DNA of 64,000 nt from Peribacillus psychrosaccharolyticus ATCC 23296 (GTDB taxonomy: Bacteria; Bacillota; Bacilli; Bacillales; DSM-1321), in the NCBI RefSeq assembly GCF_000305495.1, contig NZ_AJTN02000204.1, forward strand, positions 1 through 64,000, read 5' to 3'. Below are positions 1 through 9,079 of the stretch, in pieces. The notes beneath the pieces were generated by a model, which made no database searches, was not told the origin of the DNA, and was given only the letters and a program-made list of their open reading frames with translations. A program made the position numbers and the translations under genes. How positions within the stretch are numbered: position 1 is the first letter of the stretch; each line of letters opens with the position of its first letter.

Positions 1-6
1 ACCTCT

Positions 7-1077
7 TCATTCATCAGTAACTTGATTCCATCTCATTTCGTCCTCAGATGATAAATCAAAGCCCTGTTTAACTAAGCTTTGTTTGATGCTAAGTTGATAA
101 GCTGGATATTGCCGAAAGTGATTGATATATCGATCCGATTCAGCGACAGTCTTTATTGGAGGAATTTGAGTTTCTTCCACTGACATTTTAAATATGACAT
201 CCTTTTCTTGCATATAGGAGAAGAAGCTTTGTATTGTTTCTTTTGACGCATCCCTGTTTTGAAATACCGAAAGTCCGCTTCCATTGACCAGTAACTGTTC
301 TGAGGAACTAGGAAACGCCATAGGCTCCCATTTAAATGTGCTGCCTATCAACTTTTCCAGTAAATGCAGTTTACTTGAAGAACTAATCAACACGCCTGCA
401 TGTCCATTCACAAAATCGGTTAAAGCCATCATTGATGAGTATTCCGGAAAAAAAAGCTTTTCTCCGTTTACTTGATCCTCTTCAGTGAAATCAGGAGGGA
501 GCATGTTCAACTTATACCAAGGATACATGGCGTCCGCTAAGATAGGGGTTTTTGAATCCGACAACTCCCATAGATCCTGCAGTGTCTGTATGTTCAGCTT
601 ATCATTATACTTATTACTATTAACGTACAGAATGGGGACTTCATATCCAAGTGGAATGGCGTACAAGTTTTCATTAATCGAAAAACGGGCCTCGATCACC
701 TCTATTAAACTTGCGGAGAACTCCTCTTCTACATATTCATTAACAGGTATAAGAGATACGTTCTCAACTAATGGAAAGATTCCATATAAGGAAGGAATTT
801 CGGCCATATCCGGTGTATTCCCTGATGAGTTCGCTAGTTTAAGCTCTTCTACTAAATGTTCAGCAGATTTCATTTTTTTCATAAAAATAACAACCTCAGG
901 ATTTTCCTTTTTATACGCTTCAACACTGTTAACCAACTTGGAAGAATACACCCAGATGGTAAATGTGCTGCTCCCATTCTCTTGCGTTTGTATGGCTGGT
1001 TTGGGTTTTAATCCGAATAGATAGATCCCTATTAAGAAAATCACAATGATGCTGCTAATAAATAACGCTCTCTTCAT
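7..1077 (-). CDS. Membrane-anchored extracellular solute-binding-like protein
   Basis: The 356-residue product resembles family 1 extracellular solute-binding proteins. It starts with a positively charged tip and one hydrophobic segment (about residues 4-24) but has no lipobox cysteine, so it is probably held by an uncleaved signal anchor facing outward. It is the last gene of a four-gene set (lipoprotein binding protein, ATPase, permease, this gene) and begins 21 bases after the permease stop. A second binding-like protein in an importer operon next to a YesMN-type sensor pair could be an accessory receptor or a sensing partner; this is inference. Ligand unknown. It differs clearly from the lipoprotein at 3947-4975. 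Confidence 0.75.
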   Translation of the reverse strand: MKRALFISSIIVIFLIGIYLFGLKPKPAIQTQENGSSTFTIWVYSSKLVNSVEAYKKENPEVVIFMKKMKSAEHLVEELKLANSSGNTPDMAEIPSLYGIFPLVENVSLIPVNEYVEEEFSASLIEVIEARFSINENLYAIPLGYEVPILYVNSNKYNDKLNIQTLQDLWELSDSKTPILADAMYPWYKLNMLPPDFTEEDQVNGEKLFFPEYSSMMALTDFVNGHAGVLISSSSKLHLLEKLIGSTFKWEPMAFPSSSEQLLVNGSGLSVFQNRDASKETIQSFFSYMQEKDVIFKMSVEETQIPPIKTVAESDRYINHFRQYPAYQLSIKQSLVKQGFDLSSEDEMRWNQVTDE

Positions 1078-1098
1078 AGAGGTCTTCCCTTCTGGTTA

Positions 1099-2769
1099 TT
1101 AGATCGGAATCCCCTTTTTTCCAGAAATAATCGTCACAATAATTAATGAAGCAATTGTACTGAGTGACAAAATAGAAGCAAGCGCTGCTGCAGTACCGTA
1201 GCTTGACGTAAAAACTTGTGAATAGATCGCAACCGTAATGGTTGAAGTGGCTCCTGTATAAAGAACAATCGTTGAACTCAGTTCATTAATAGTCGTCACC
1301 CAGCTAAGAATCGCTCCAGACAAAACACCAGGCAGCATGAGTATCGCGGTAGTTTTAAAGAACGTCTTCATTGGAGGTACGCCTAAGCTTATCGACGCTT
1401 CTTCCACACTGCGGTCAATTTGATAAAGGATGGCGGTACTGGACCTCATCGTATATGGCAGCTTTCTTATACTATAAGCAATGACTAAAATAATCCATGT
1501 TCCTGTTATTTCAATCGGCGGTTTATTAAATGCTACGATAAAACTAATACCTAAAACTGTACCTGGTATAACGTATGGAATCATGATCAGCGTATCTAAC
1601 AGCGCACTGATTTTTGAGCTTCTTCTTACCACGATATAGGATAAGAGCAGTCCAGCGACTACCATAAAAACAATGGCTAATGCCGAATAGCTAAATGTAT
1701 TGATAATCGCTTGTGGGACTCTAAACAGCACTTCTCGATAACTGTCTAAACTAAATTGATTCGTAAACACTGGACCGTTTGTCTTCAGGAAAGAGGTTGT
1801 AATAACAGTGATTTGCGGAATTAAAGACACTGCCAATACAAGCCAGACAAACAGCATGGCAAAGAATTTTTGAAGAGGCTTTAATTTAATTACCTTTGGT
1901 GGACGCATCGAACTCATCGAATAGGATTTTCTCGTTACGAGATAGCGCTGTAAAAACAGGATACCCGTGCTGACAGACAACAGAATCATACTTAATGTAC
2001 TAGCCATCGCAGGATTTGAACCCATTTCATTGATAAATTGTTCATAAGCGAGAATGGGCAGCAACTTGATTCCTTGTCCCAATAACATGGGTGTTCCGAA
2101 ATCTGCAAAGGAGGCCATAAACACCATTAAGGCTCCTGTAGATAAGGTGGGGAAAATCAACGGGAGCGTAACCGTGCGCAGTTTTCTCAGCTTATTGCTC
2201 CCTAAACTTTCCGAAGCTTCTTCAAGAGAGCTGTCCATTGTCTTTAAAGCTCCTGAAACGTATAAATAAATATGCGGATAAAATTGAACAGTAAATACCC
2301 AAATCATACCATGCAATCCATAAATCGACGGCGTATTTAAGCCGATACTATGTAAAAAATTCGTAAGAAACCCATTATTCCCGAGGATTAAAATCCAAGA
2401 ATAAGCGCCAATAAAAGGTGGTGACAGTAACGTCAATATAATTAAAATATGGATAATCTTTTTAAATGGAAGATCAAATCTAGTTAATATATAGGCCATT
2501 GGGAAACCAATACAGATAGCAAAGATTGTCGCTAGTCCACAGACTAGTAAACTATTGGTTAATGAGCTGTAATAATACTTTAACGTAAAAAAATCTTTAT
2601 AATGAGAGAAATTAAACGATCCTTCGTAGAAAAAACTGTTGAGAAAAATATTGAATAATGGGTACACCATAAAAAGAATAATAAAAATAAACGCTATAAT
2701 CGTGATAATATCCCAGGAATTCCATCTAAGTTTAAACCGGCTCGTAGACAGTGCTCGAGTAGTTGTCAT
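1099..2769 (-). CDS. ABC importer permease, fused two-domain FbpB/AfuB type
   Basis: The 556-residue integral membrane protein has two binding-protein-dependent transport permease domains in tandem (roughly residues 55-260 and 335-545). Each carries an EAA-type cytoplasmic loop for the ATPase, seen as EEASESLGSNKLRK near residue 185 and EEASISLGVPPMKT near residue 455. Fused permeases of this kind serve ferric iron (FbpB), 2-aminoethylphosphonate or hexose-phosphate (AfuB) importers. The start overlaps the end of the ATPase gene by 38 bases and has AGGAGG about 12 bases upstream, indicating translational coupling. Substrate is not determined by sequence; control by a neighbouring YesMN-like pair favours an organic ligand over iron. 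Confidence 0.88.
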   Translation of the reverse strand: MTTTRALSTSRFKLRWNSWDIITIIAFIFIILFMVYPLFNIFLNSFFYEGSFNFSHYKDFFTLKYYYSSLTNSLLVCGLATIFAICIGFPMAYILTRFDLPFKKIIHILIILTLLSPPFIGAYSWILILGNNGFLTNFLHSIGLNTPSIYGLHGMIWVFTVQFYPHIYLYVSGALKTMDSSLEEASESLGSNKLRKLRTVTLPLIFPTLSTGALMVFMASFADFGTPMLLGQGIKLLPILAYEQFINEMGSNPAMASTLSMILLSVSTGILFLQRYLVTRKSYSMSSMRPPKVIKLKPLQKFFAMLFVWLVLAVSLIPQITVITTSFLKTNGPVFTNQFSLDSYREVLFRVPQAIINTFSYSALAIVFMVVAGLLLSYIVVRRSSKISALLDTLIMIPYVIPGTVLGISFIVAFNKPPIEITGTWIILVIAYSIRKLPYTMRSSTAILYQIDRSVEEASISLGVPPMKTFFKTTAILMLPGVLSGAILSWVTTINELSSTIVLYTGATSTITVAIYSQVFTSSYGTAAALASILSLSTIASLIIVTIISGKKGIPI

Positions 2770-3856
2770 GGATGTTTAAAACCTCCTCCCCATCTTTACT
2801 AAACAAAACAGCTTCTTCTGGATTCAAATACAGCTCTACATGCTCTCCTTTATTCATTAATAAATCATAATGAACCGCGTGTTCATTTACCTGAATGATT
2901 TCTGTCGTATGATTTAGTTGAACGTTGTACTCAACTTTTTCCCCTAAAAAGGTTGCCTCAACAATGACTCCTTTTACAAAGGGTCCATCGCTGCTAGTTC
3001 GCTTTATTTTAATTTGCTCCGGTCTCACCGAATAAACAGCAGGACCGCTGTATGGTTTCTTTAACACAATCGGATATTCTTTATTGGCAACGGTAACAAT
3101 GGATCCTTTGTTTACATCTTCACTAATCATGGCCGTTAGAAAGTTGGTTGAACCAATAAAGTTGGCAACAAACTGGTTAACAGGACTTAAATAGATTTCA
3201 TGAGGCTTGCCGATTTGTTGAATTCTCCCCTTTTTCAGAACGGCAATTCGATCTGAAACGGCTAATGCCTCTTCTTGATCATGCGTAACGTAAATCATTG
3301 TAATATTTAGTTTCTTTTGCAGATCACGAATGTCCGCTCTCATCTTCAAACGAAGCTTTGCATCCAAATTAGATAGAGGTTCATCCATAAGGAGTATTCC
3401 TGGATGGATAACAACCGCTCTTGCTAAGGCAATCCGCTGCTGCTGCCCGCCGCTTAATAAAGCAGGCTGGCGATCTTGATAATCCTCAAGCTCAACCATT
3501 CTTAACGCCTCTAGGACTCTTTCTTTTATTTGAATTTTATTTACCTTCCGAGCCTTCAGCCCATAAGCAACGTTTTCAAAAACCGTTAAGTGGGGGAAAA
3601 TCGAATAACTTTGGAAAACCATCCCGATATTTCTCTTGTAGGTTGGCAGGTCATTTATACATTGATCGCCGAAATAGACGTTTCCTTCTTCTTGTTGATA
3701 AAATCCTGCTAAGGTTCGCAGCAAGGTTGTTTTGCCGCAGCCGCTTGGACCGAGCAAGGTGAAAAACTCTCCATCTTCTATCGTAAGATCTGCATTGTCT
3801 ACTCCTTTTACTTCACCAAAGTACTTAGACACGTTTTCTATTCTCACTTTTGTCAT
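2732..3856 (-). CDS. ABC importer ATPase with TOBE domain (FbpC/PotA type)
   Basis: The 374-residue nucleotide-binding subunit energises the permease encoded just downstream. It shows Walker A GPSGCGKTT near residue 37, Q-loop, signature LSGGQQQR near 135, Walker B LLMDEPLSNLD and the switch histidine in THDQEEA. The C-terminal ~130 residues match the TOBE-type regulatory domain of FbpC/PotA/MalK-like ATPases. AAGGAT precedes the ATG. The gene follows the lipoprotein gene after a 90-base gap that holds a stem-loop, and its 3' end overlaps the permease start. Confidence 0.92.
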   Translation of the reverse strand: MTKVRIENVSKYFGEVKGVDNADLTIEDGEFFTLLGPSGCGKTTLLRTLAGFYQQEEGNVYFGDQCINDLPTYKRNIGMVFQSYSIFPHLTVFENVAYGLKARKVNKIQIKERVLEALRMVELEDYQDRQPALLSGGQQQRIALARAVVIHPGILLMDEPLSNLDAKLRLKMRADIRDLQKKLNITMIYVTHDQEEALAVSDRIAVLKKGRIQQIGKPHEIYLSPVNQFVANFIGSTNFLTAMISEDVNKGSIVTVANKEYPIVLKKPYSGPAVYSVRPEQIKIKRTSSDGPFVKGVIVEATFLGEKVEYNVQLNHTTEIIQVNEHAVHYDLLMNKGEHVELYLNPEEAVLFSKDGEEVLNIHDNYSSTVYEPV

Positions 3857-3886
3857 TTTGACACATCCTTTTATGAAGTGAATAGA

Positions 3887-3922
3887 AGTATTAAATAGAA
3901 GGTTTCCCCTCTGTTTAATACT
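3887..3922 (-). promoter_or_regulatory. Stem-loop between binding-protein and ATPase genes
   Basis: Inverted repeat AGTATTAAATAGAAGG / CCCCTCTGTTTAATACT with a short loop, placed in the 90-base gap after the solute-binding-protein gene. No U-run follows, so it is more likely an mRNA 3'-end stabiliser or processing element than a full terminator. It would allow excess binding protein over ATPase and permease. Confidence 0.5.
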
Positions 3923-3946
3923 CCGTAGTCAAGCATCACTCTTTAA

Positions 3947-4975
3947 TTACTTTCCAATTAAAATATCCTGGAATTTCCCTAAAATATCTGCTTGATTACT
4001 AGATGCCCACTCAAGATCATAATCGACCAATTTAATATCTGTTGTTTTAATCAGTCCCTCAGGCGGTTCAACATCTGTTCTTACTGAACGACGATTAAAT
4101 TCTTTTACCAGCATATCCTGTACATCTTTTCCGGCAAGGAAGTTCAGTAGTTTCTGTGCATTGTCTACGTTTTTTGCTCCCTTGATAATCGCCATCCCAT
4201 CCGGTACTGCTGAAGTTCCTTCTGTTGGATACGATACGCCTACATTCGCTCCACCCGAAATGTATTGATATGCCCCTTGTTCGTGCGTAAGGCCAATTGG
4301 GAATTCTCCATCCGCTACACCTTTTGGAGCCATACTAGAGCTGCTTAAAACTTTGCCGTCCATATTTTTTTGTAGTTTTTTAACAAAGCTCCAGCCTTCT
4401 TCTCCTGCGTCCCCTTTTGCTTTAAGGATGGTGACCAATTGAGTAAATGATGAGCCTGATTTAGCGGGATCCGCATACGCAATTTTCCCTTTCCACTTAG
4501 GATCCAATAAGGATTCCCAGGAATCTGGCACTTCATTTTCTTTTACCATATCTTTGTTATACATAATGACCATCGGCAACGCTGAAAAACCTGTCCAACT
4601 ATTATCAGAACTCTTATACACATCTAATATATTCTCGCTTTCACTCACTTCAAATGGTTCAAAATTCGCTTTAAAAGCTTCTAAAGATTCAGCACCGCCC
4701 CCCCATAGTACATCTCCTAAGGGCTTACCTGATTCAGCTTTAATTCGATTGAGAAGTTCACCGCTTCCGCCAGTAACCAGCTCAACCGTTATCCCTGTTA
4801 CTTCTTGAAACTCTTTAATAATTGGATTAATCAAATCGGTTTCATGAGGAGAATACACCGTTACTTTCTTGCTTGTCGATTTCGTTCCATCGTCATTACT
4901 GCTTGTGTCCTCCGAGCAGGCAGCTAGTATAAAAACGAGCGCTATTACCCAAGTTAACAGGATATGTTTTTTCAT
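3947..4975 (-). CDS. Lipoprotein solute-binding protein (AfuA/FutA/PhnS-like)
   Basis: The 342-residue lipoprotein has signal peptide MKKHILLTWVIALVFILAAC, with lipobox LAAC and the lipidated Cys at residue 20, followed by a Ser/Asp/Asn-rich linker. The mature part (VTVYSPHETDLINPIIKEF...) resembles the periplasmic-binding-protein-like domain of ferric-iron, hexose-phosphate (AfuA) and phosphonate binding proteins. The ATG at 4975 is preferred over a TTG two codons upstream because AAAGGGGG lies 7 bases before it. It is the first gene of the importer operon and has its own promoter just upstream. Substrate specificity cannot be fixed; the conserved metal-binding Tyr pair of iron proteins is not obvious. 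Confidence 0.88.
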   Translation of the reverse strand: MKKHILLTWVIALVFILAACSEDTSSNDDGTKSTSKKVTVYSPHETDLINPIIKEFQEVTGITVELVTGGSGELLNRIKAESGKPLGDVLWGGGAESLEAFKANFEPFEVSESENILDVYKSSDNSWTGFSALPMVIMYNKDMVKENEVPDSWESLLDPKWKGKIAYADPAKSGSSFTQLVTILKAKGDAGEEGWSFVKKLQKNMDGKVLSSSSMAPKGVADGEFPIGLTHEQGAYQYISGGANVGVSYPTEGTSAVPDGMAIIKGAKNVDNAQKLLNFLAGKDVQDMLVKEFNRRSVRTDVEPPEGLIKTTDIKLVDYDLEWASSNQADILGKFQDILIGK

Positions 4976-5003
4976 AGTCAATCCCCCTTTAAAATCTATT
5001 TTC

Positions 5004-5031
5004 AGTATATAAAAACGGGGCTAAATAACAA
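5004..5031 (-). promoter_or_regulatory. Sigma-A-type promoter of the importer operon
   Basis: On the minus strand, TTGTTA and TATACT (5/6) are separated by 16 bases, about 30 bases before the binding-protein ATG. This suggests the importer is transcribed separately from the regulator gene, whose stop lies only 78 bases upstream of that ATG. Confidence 0.5.
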
Positions 5032-5053
5032 TAAACCAAAATTTCCGAAATGT

Positions 5054-6184
5054 TTAAATATTTTCGTGCTTCAAGCTCTTCTTTTTAAATTCCGAGGGAA
5101 CATATCCTGTATACCTTTTGAAAATTTGACTGAAGTACCTTGCATTTGGATAACCAACGCTAATACTCACTTCATTTGTTTTTAAATCGGTATGCTCTAG
5201 CAATTGCTTGGCTTTGTAGATTCGTATTTCAGTTAGGTAATCAATAAACTTCTTCCCGGTTTTCTCTTTAAAAATCCGGCTGAAATAGCTGTCCGATATG
5301 TAGATACTTGATGCTAAATCATGAAGAGTAAGCGCCTCATGGTAATGATGGGTAATATACTGAATAATTTCCGTTAAATCGATATTGCCTGCTAATTCGC
5401 TGAATTTTAAACAGCCCTCTTTGCCGAGTGATTTATAATGATCTTTCGCTAGCAGTGCTTGAGCATAGAGCTTAGATATAATTGAAAAGTCGGAAGAATA
5501 GTCGCTGGCACCTCCAATAAAGGACGACTTTTTGAATTGTTGATGAATGGACTCAATACTAGCTCCCTCCCGCTCTTCACAGGCAATAAAATAACCGAAG
5601 TTTTTTTCATTTTGTCCATACACATTTTGAAAGCCGTTACCCATAAGAATTTTTTCAGGAGTCATCCCCCTGGCGGATTCCCACACCACTAAAAAATAAC
5701 GAGAATATTTTTTCAGTAAGTTTTCTAAAGACAGCGGAATCTCGTTCGATATGTCTTTAACAAACTCATCAATTTTTCTTTTTTCTTTTTCTAGACCCGC
5801 AATTTGTTCCTCGTTAATTTCTTCTATGACTCTTTTAAACGTTAGGTATAACTCCTGATCATCTAATGGCTTTAATAAAAAATCCTTAACTCCTAATTTG
5901 ATTGCATCCTGGGCATATGAAAAATCATTGTAGCCAGATAGGATAACCGTTTTGATATTCTTTTTTGCTTGATTTGCTTGCTTTATTAATTCTAGTCCAT
6001 TCAAACCTGGCATTCTGATATCAGTAAATAATAGATGCGGCTGATGTTTCTCTATCATTTCCAGAGCTTCTCTTCCAGTAGCTGCTTCTCCTACAATTTC
6101 GATTCCGAGCATGTTCCAATCAATTCCATACCTGATTCCTTCTCTTATAAGCCTTTCATCATCAGCAATGACTAATTTAATCAC
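5054..6184 (-). CDS. YesN-family response regulator (REC + AraC HTH)
   Basis: The 376-residue cytoplasmic transcription factor has an N-terminal receiver with the acidic pair D8/D9, phosphoacceptor D55 in FTDIRMPG and the conserved Lys of LLKPLDD near 105. A ~130-residue linker follows, then a C-terminal double helix-turn-helix AraC domain ending GYPNARYFSQIFKRYTGYVPSEF. Many YesN proteins are over 500 residues, so the linker is short. It starts with GTG and overlaps the kinase stop by 8 bases. Its likely target is the importer operon immediately downstream. Confidence 0.92.
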   Translation of the reverse strand: MIKLVIADDERLIREGIRYGIDWNMLGIEIVGEAATGREALEMIEKHQPHLLFTDIRMPGLNGLELIKQANQAKKNIKTVILSGYNDFSYAQDAIKLGVKDFLLKPLDDQELYLTFKRVIEEINEEQIAGLEKEKRKIDEFVKDISNEIPLSLENLLKKYSRYFLVVWESARGMTPEKILMGNGFQNVYGQNEKNFGYFIACEEREGASIESIHQQFKKSSFIGGASDYSSDFSIISKLYAQALLAKDHYKSLGKEGCLKFSELAGNIDLTEIIQYITHHYHEALTLHDLASSIYISDSYFSRIFKEKTGKKFIDYLTEIRIYKAKQLLEHTDLKTNEVSISVGYPNARYFSQIFKRYTGYVPSEFKKKSLKHENI

Positions 6185-7964
6185 GAATCCACTCTCCTTC
6201 TTTGATTTCAGGCAGCTTTAAGGTAATGATGGTTCCTCTATTTTCTTGACTTTTAATGGTGAGCCCATATTCGGCACCAAAGTACAGGTTCAGCCTCTTC
6301 CTAACATTAGCTAATCCCACGCCTGATCTTTGATTTTGGATTGTCTCCTTCTCATTCAGAACTTCTCGAATTCTTTCCTCTGACATACCTAACCCGTCAT
6401 CTTGTATTTTTATCCAGAGCGTTTTCCGAATACAATAGATGTTAATCTGTAGATGTCCCTGTGTTTCTTTTAATTCCAGTCCATGAGAAAGAGCGTTCTC
6501 CACCAACGGCTGAATTAAAAGAACTGGAATCATACAATTCCCTGCCTCTTCTTCCACATCAATCGTAACGATTATCTTATCCTCAAAACGAACTTCCTGA
6601 ATAAACAAATAATGTCTTAGTAGTTCAAGCTCTTCTTCTAATCTGACAAACTCCTTATCCTTATTTATTGAAAAACGAAAAATTTTTCCTAATGCTAGAG
6701 AAATATCACTGACAATTTTTACGCCTCTTAATTTAGAAATTGTGCTGATTGTTTCGAGAGTATTGTATAAAAAGTGAGGATTGATTTGTGCTCGTAAAGT
6801 ATGTAACTCCGCCTCTGTTAACCTAGTCTGTTTTTCAACGCTTTCATGTATCAAGGTATTCATTTGTGTCAGCATATGATTAAAGCGATTCCCTAAATTC
6901 CCGATTTCATCTGAGTATTTAAAATGAAAGCGAACAGACAGATCGCCCTTCTCTACCTTTTCCATTAAATGAATTAATTTATTTATCGGATTAGTCAGCG
7001 TTTTTGCAAAAAAATAGGCCAGCCAAAGGCCAATTATTAAGCCAATTATAAGTAAACTAATCGTTACATATCCAAATATTTTATTTTTTTCAATCACTTC
7101 ATTTTCCGGGATAAAGGTTACCATTTTATATTGGGTTTCCAGCCCCGTATCGTAAACCATAATAGATGGTTCGTCTTGAAAAGTTGTTTTGGTATACCCC
7201 TTTTCATTGGCAAGAACTGTTTCTGTGGACGAATGTTGAAATTTCAGCCCAACTGTTGATTTACTTGGATAACTTGAAATTACGTATCCTCCTTCATCTA
7301 ATAAAAACATATTTTGCGAAAACTGGCTCTCTTCCTGTTGGTAGATTCTAGAAATATCTGATTCTGTTATATCGATGATTAAATAGCCAAGAGGCTTGCC
7401 TGTTGAAGGCTCCTTTAACAGTTGTCCCGCACTAAGTACCACTTCATTGGCATCAACTTTCCGAATCGTGTAATTCGTTTCCCAAACCAATGCTCCATTG
7501 GCTGCTTTTACTTTACGGAAAATCCCCCAATTCTCCATATACTGATCATACTGTTTGGACAAATATTCACCAGTGAAATATCTATCATCATTTAAACCAA
7601 TTAAATAAATATCCAGATCCCAATTCTTCGAATCCGTTAACGTACTCAGCAGCTCTCTGACTTGTATAAAATCTTGATATTTTTCTTTCTCACTTCTCGT
7701 TTTGGGTTTTTGCAACGCATTCTGAACAATTTCACTGCGGTAAATAAAATGACTCAGCTGCTGGATATCTTGATTAAAAAATGTAAGATTGCGATTAATT
7801 TGAGTCATTCCCTCGAGCACCTGTTGACTGACTTGTTCTTTAGAAATTTCAGAAGACTTTTGGTAGGTGAACACACCTAATACGATAAGAGGTACTAAAG
7901 CTGAAATAATAAAAAAAATCATTAACCTCGTTTGAAAGGATAGATTCATAAATTTCGCATACAT
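6177..7964 (-). CDS. YesM/LytS-family sensor histidine kinase
   Basis: The 595-residue membrane kinase has a transmembrane segment near residues 10-32, an extracellular Cache-like sensor of about 240 residues, a second transmembrane segment near 285-308, HAMP, a His_kinase domain with the phosphorylated His in RAQINPHFLYN, and a HATPase domain (LVENALSHG, GLGMSEERI, GVGLANVRKRL). The ATG at 7964 is chosen because AGGTGAT lies just before it; a GTG three codons upstream overlaps that site. Kinases of this family usually detect carbohydrates or peptides, or work through a binding protein. Pairs with the regulator at 5054-6184. Confidence 0.92.
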   Translation of the reverse strand: MYAKFMNLSFQTRLMIFFIISALVPLIVLGVFTYQKSSEISKEQVSQQVLEGMTQINRNLTFFNQDIQQLSHFIYRSEIVQNALQKPKTRSEKEKYQDFIQVRELLSTLTDSKNWDLDIYLIGLNDDRYFTGEYLSKQYDQYMENWGIFRKVKAANGALVWETNYTIRKVDANEVVLSAGQLLKEPSTGKPLGYLIIDITESDISRIYQQEESQFSQNMFLLDEGGYVISSYPSKSTVGLKFQHSSTETVLANEKGYTKTTFQDEPSIMVYDTGLETQYKMVTFIPENEVIEKNKIFGYVTISLLIIGLIIGLWLAYFFAKTLTNPINKLIHLMEKVEKGDLSVRFHFKYSDEIGNLGNRFNHMLTQMNTLIHESVEKQTRLTEAELHTLRAQINPHFLYNTLETISTISKLRGVKIVSDISLALGKIFRFSINKDKEFVRLEEELELLRHYLFIQEVRFEDKIIVTIDVEEEAGNCMIPVLLIQPLVENALSHGLELKETQGHLQINIYCIRKTLWIKIQDDGLGMSEERIREVLNEKETIQNQRSGVGLANVRKRLNLYFGAEYGLTIKSQENRGTIITLKLPEIKEGEWIRD

Positions 7965-7994
7965 GGATATCACCTTTTCTATGACGTTCTACTA

Positions 7995-8000
7995 ATTATA
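7995..8000 (-). promoter_or_regulatory. Extended -10 element for the kinase-regulator operon
   Basis: The minus strand reads TGATATAAT, a consensus extended -10 (TGnTATAAT), about 30 bases upstream of the kinase ATG. No good -35 is visible. It lies just past the terminator of the upstream endonuclease-family gene and overlaps that gene's last codons. Confidence 0.45.
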
Positions 8001-8873
8001 TCATCCAAAATAAGTAAAAAACGGTTCCTTGGTAGGAAACCGTTTTAACTTTACTCAATTCAATTGTTGTAATAATTGGCAGGTGATCGGAGGCTTCTGT
8101 GAATAATACTCGTTGATTAGCAATGTTTATAAAATCACTGGTGAAAATATAGTCAATTTGCTTAATCGGGTTTGGGACTGGAAACGTATAGGGGGCTTCT
8201 ATTCCAGAAAAACTATCGATAAATTTTGATCCAGTTAAGAGCTTCTGGATTTCAGCCGTTTCGGGTGTTGTATTAAAATCTCCCATTAAAACAGATGGTC
8301 CTTCAAATTTATTGCTCTCTGTGATAATCTCTTCAATCTGGGTGGTTCTGCTCGCTTCATCCAAGCCTAAATGTGTATTGTAGACTTGAACATGGTAGCC
8401 TTTTACATTGACTGTCGCATGCAGCAGTCCGCGCTGTTCACCTACACTAGTGAGAAATGTATTCGTTGCTTTAATAATTGGGTATTTACTTATGATAGCT
8501 GTCCCATATTCTCTTCGCTTTGTATCCCCAATATTCGGCTCCAAATTTAAATTCGCTCCATATACATAGTGATTGTAGCCAAGTAATTTCGCGATTTTTT
8601 TGTTTGGTCCTCGAAGTTGCTCCGCGCACCATAATGTTTATCAACTTCCTGTAAGCCAATGATTTCTGCCCCATTCTCTTTGATCACATTAGCAATTCGC
8701 CCTAAATCAAGCTGACCATCTGTTCCTACGCCATGGTGAATATTATAAGACATAATATTCACTGGGATAGTCTCTTTTCCTTTCCCTGGATTTGTTTCTG
8801 CACCTGCAGGTGGTACAAGCGGTGTGAAGGTAAATAAGAGGCTGAATACGATTAACATGAGTAATTTTTTCAT
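7996..8873 (-). pseudogene. Secreted endonuclease/exonuclease/phosphatase-family protein, frameshifted
   Basis: The N-terminal part (8547-8873) has a Sec signal peptide (MKKLLMLIVFSLLFTF...AGA) and EEP-fold motifs IMSYNIHHGVG and IGLQEVD. The C-terminal part (7996-8544, next frame) has LMGDFNTTP and the catalytic SDHLPI motif. The frames join if one A is added to the seven-A run of the coding strand (plus-strand T7 at 8595-8601), which restores QTKKIAKLLGYNHYVYGANLNLEPN. The family cleaves phosphodiesters (DNase I-like nucleases, sphingomyelinases, inositol phosphatases). The reading frame also runs through the transcription terminator at 8011-8046, so the 3' end may hold a second small indel. 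It may be a sequencing error, a pseudogene or a slippage-controlled gene. Confidence 0.8.
8011..8046 (-). terminator. Intrinsic terminator of the EEP-family gene
   Basis: On the minus strand AAACGGTTTCC pairs with GGAACCGTTT (one bulge) and is followed by TTTTTTACTT. It overlaps the last codons of the open frame. Confidence 0.7.
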
Positions 8874-9015
8874 TTCTAATCTCCTTTCCCCTAATTATTT
8901 TTATCTTATCTATCTTCTCCATTCCTATCAATGCACTATTATTGATAGATTGTTCTATATTTTTCTGAATATATATAAAATTCACGATTTACCTTCTTGA
9001 TCTATGGCAAATTCT

Positions 9016-9060
9016 TTGAGTGTATCGCTAAACTCCTTTACAATGAATGTATATATACAT
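9016..9060 (+). promoter_or_regulatory. yqkF promoter with palindromic operator
   Basis: TTGAGT (9016-9021) and TACAAT (9039-9044) with 17-base spacing form a sigma-A-type promoter. The perfect 14-bp palindrome ATGTATATATACAT (9047-9060) covers the expected transcription start, directly before the AAAGGAG ribosome site. This placement is typical of a repressor operator; the regulator is unknown. Confidence 0.55.
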
Positions 9061-9079
9061 ACTAAAGGAGTGAGTGTTT

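Noticed and set aside
485-1024. 179-codon plus-strand frame opposite the membrane-anchored binding protein
   Set aside because: Shadow of a better supported minus-strand gene; no ribosome site or recognisable domain.
8595-8601. Programmed frameshift in the EEP-family gene
   Set aside because: The A7 run could slip, but no stimulating structure or upstream Shine-Dalgarno-like sequence is evident and similar runs are broken in unrelated genes here, so a sequence error is the simpler reading.
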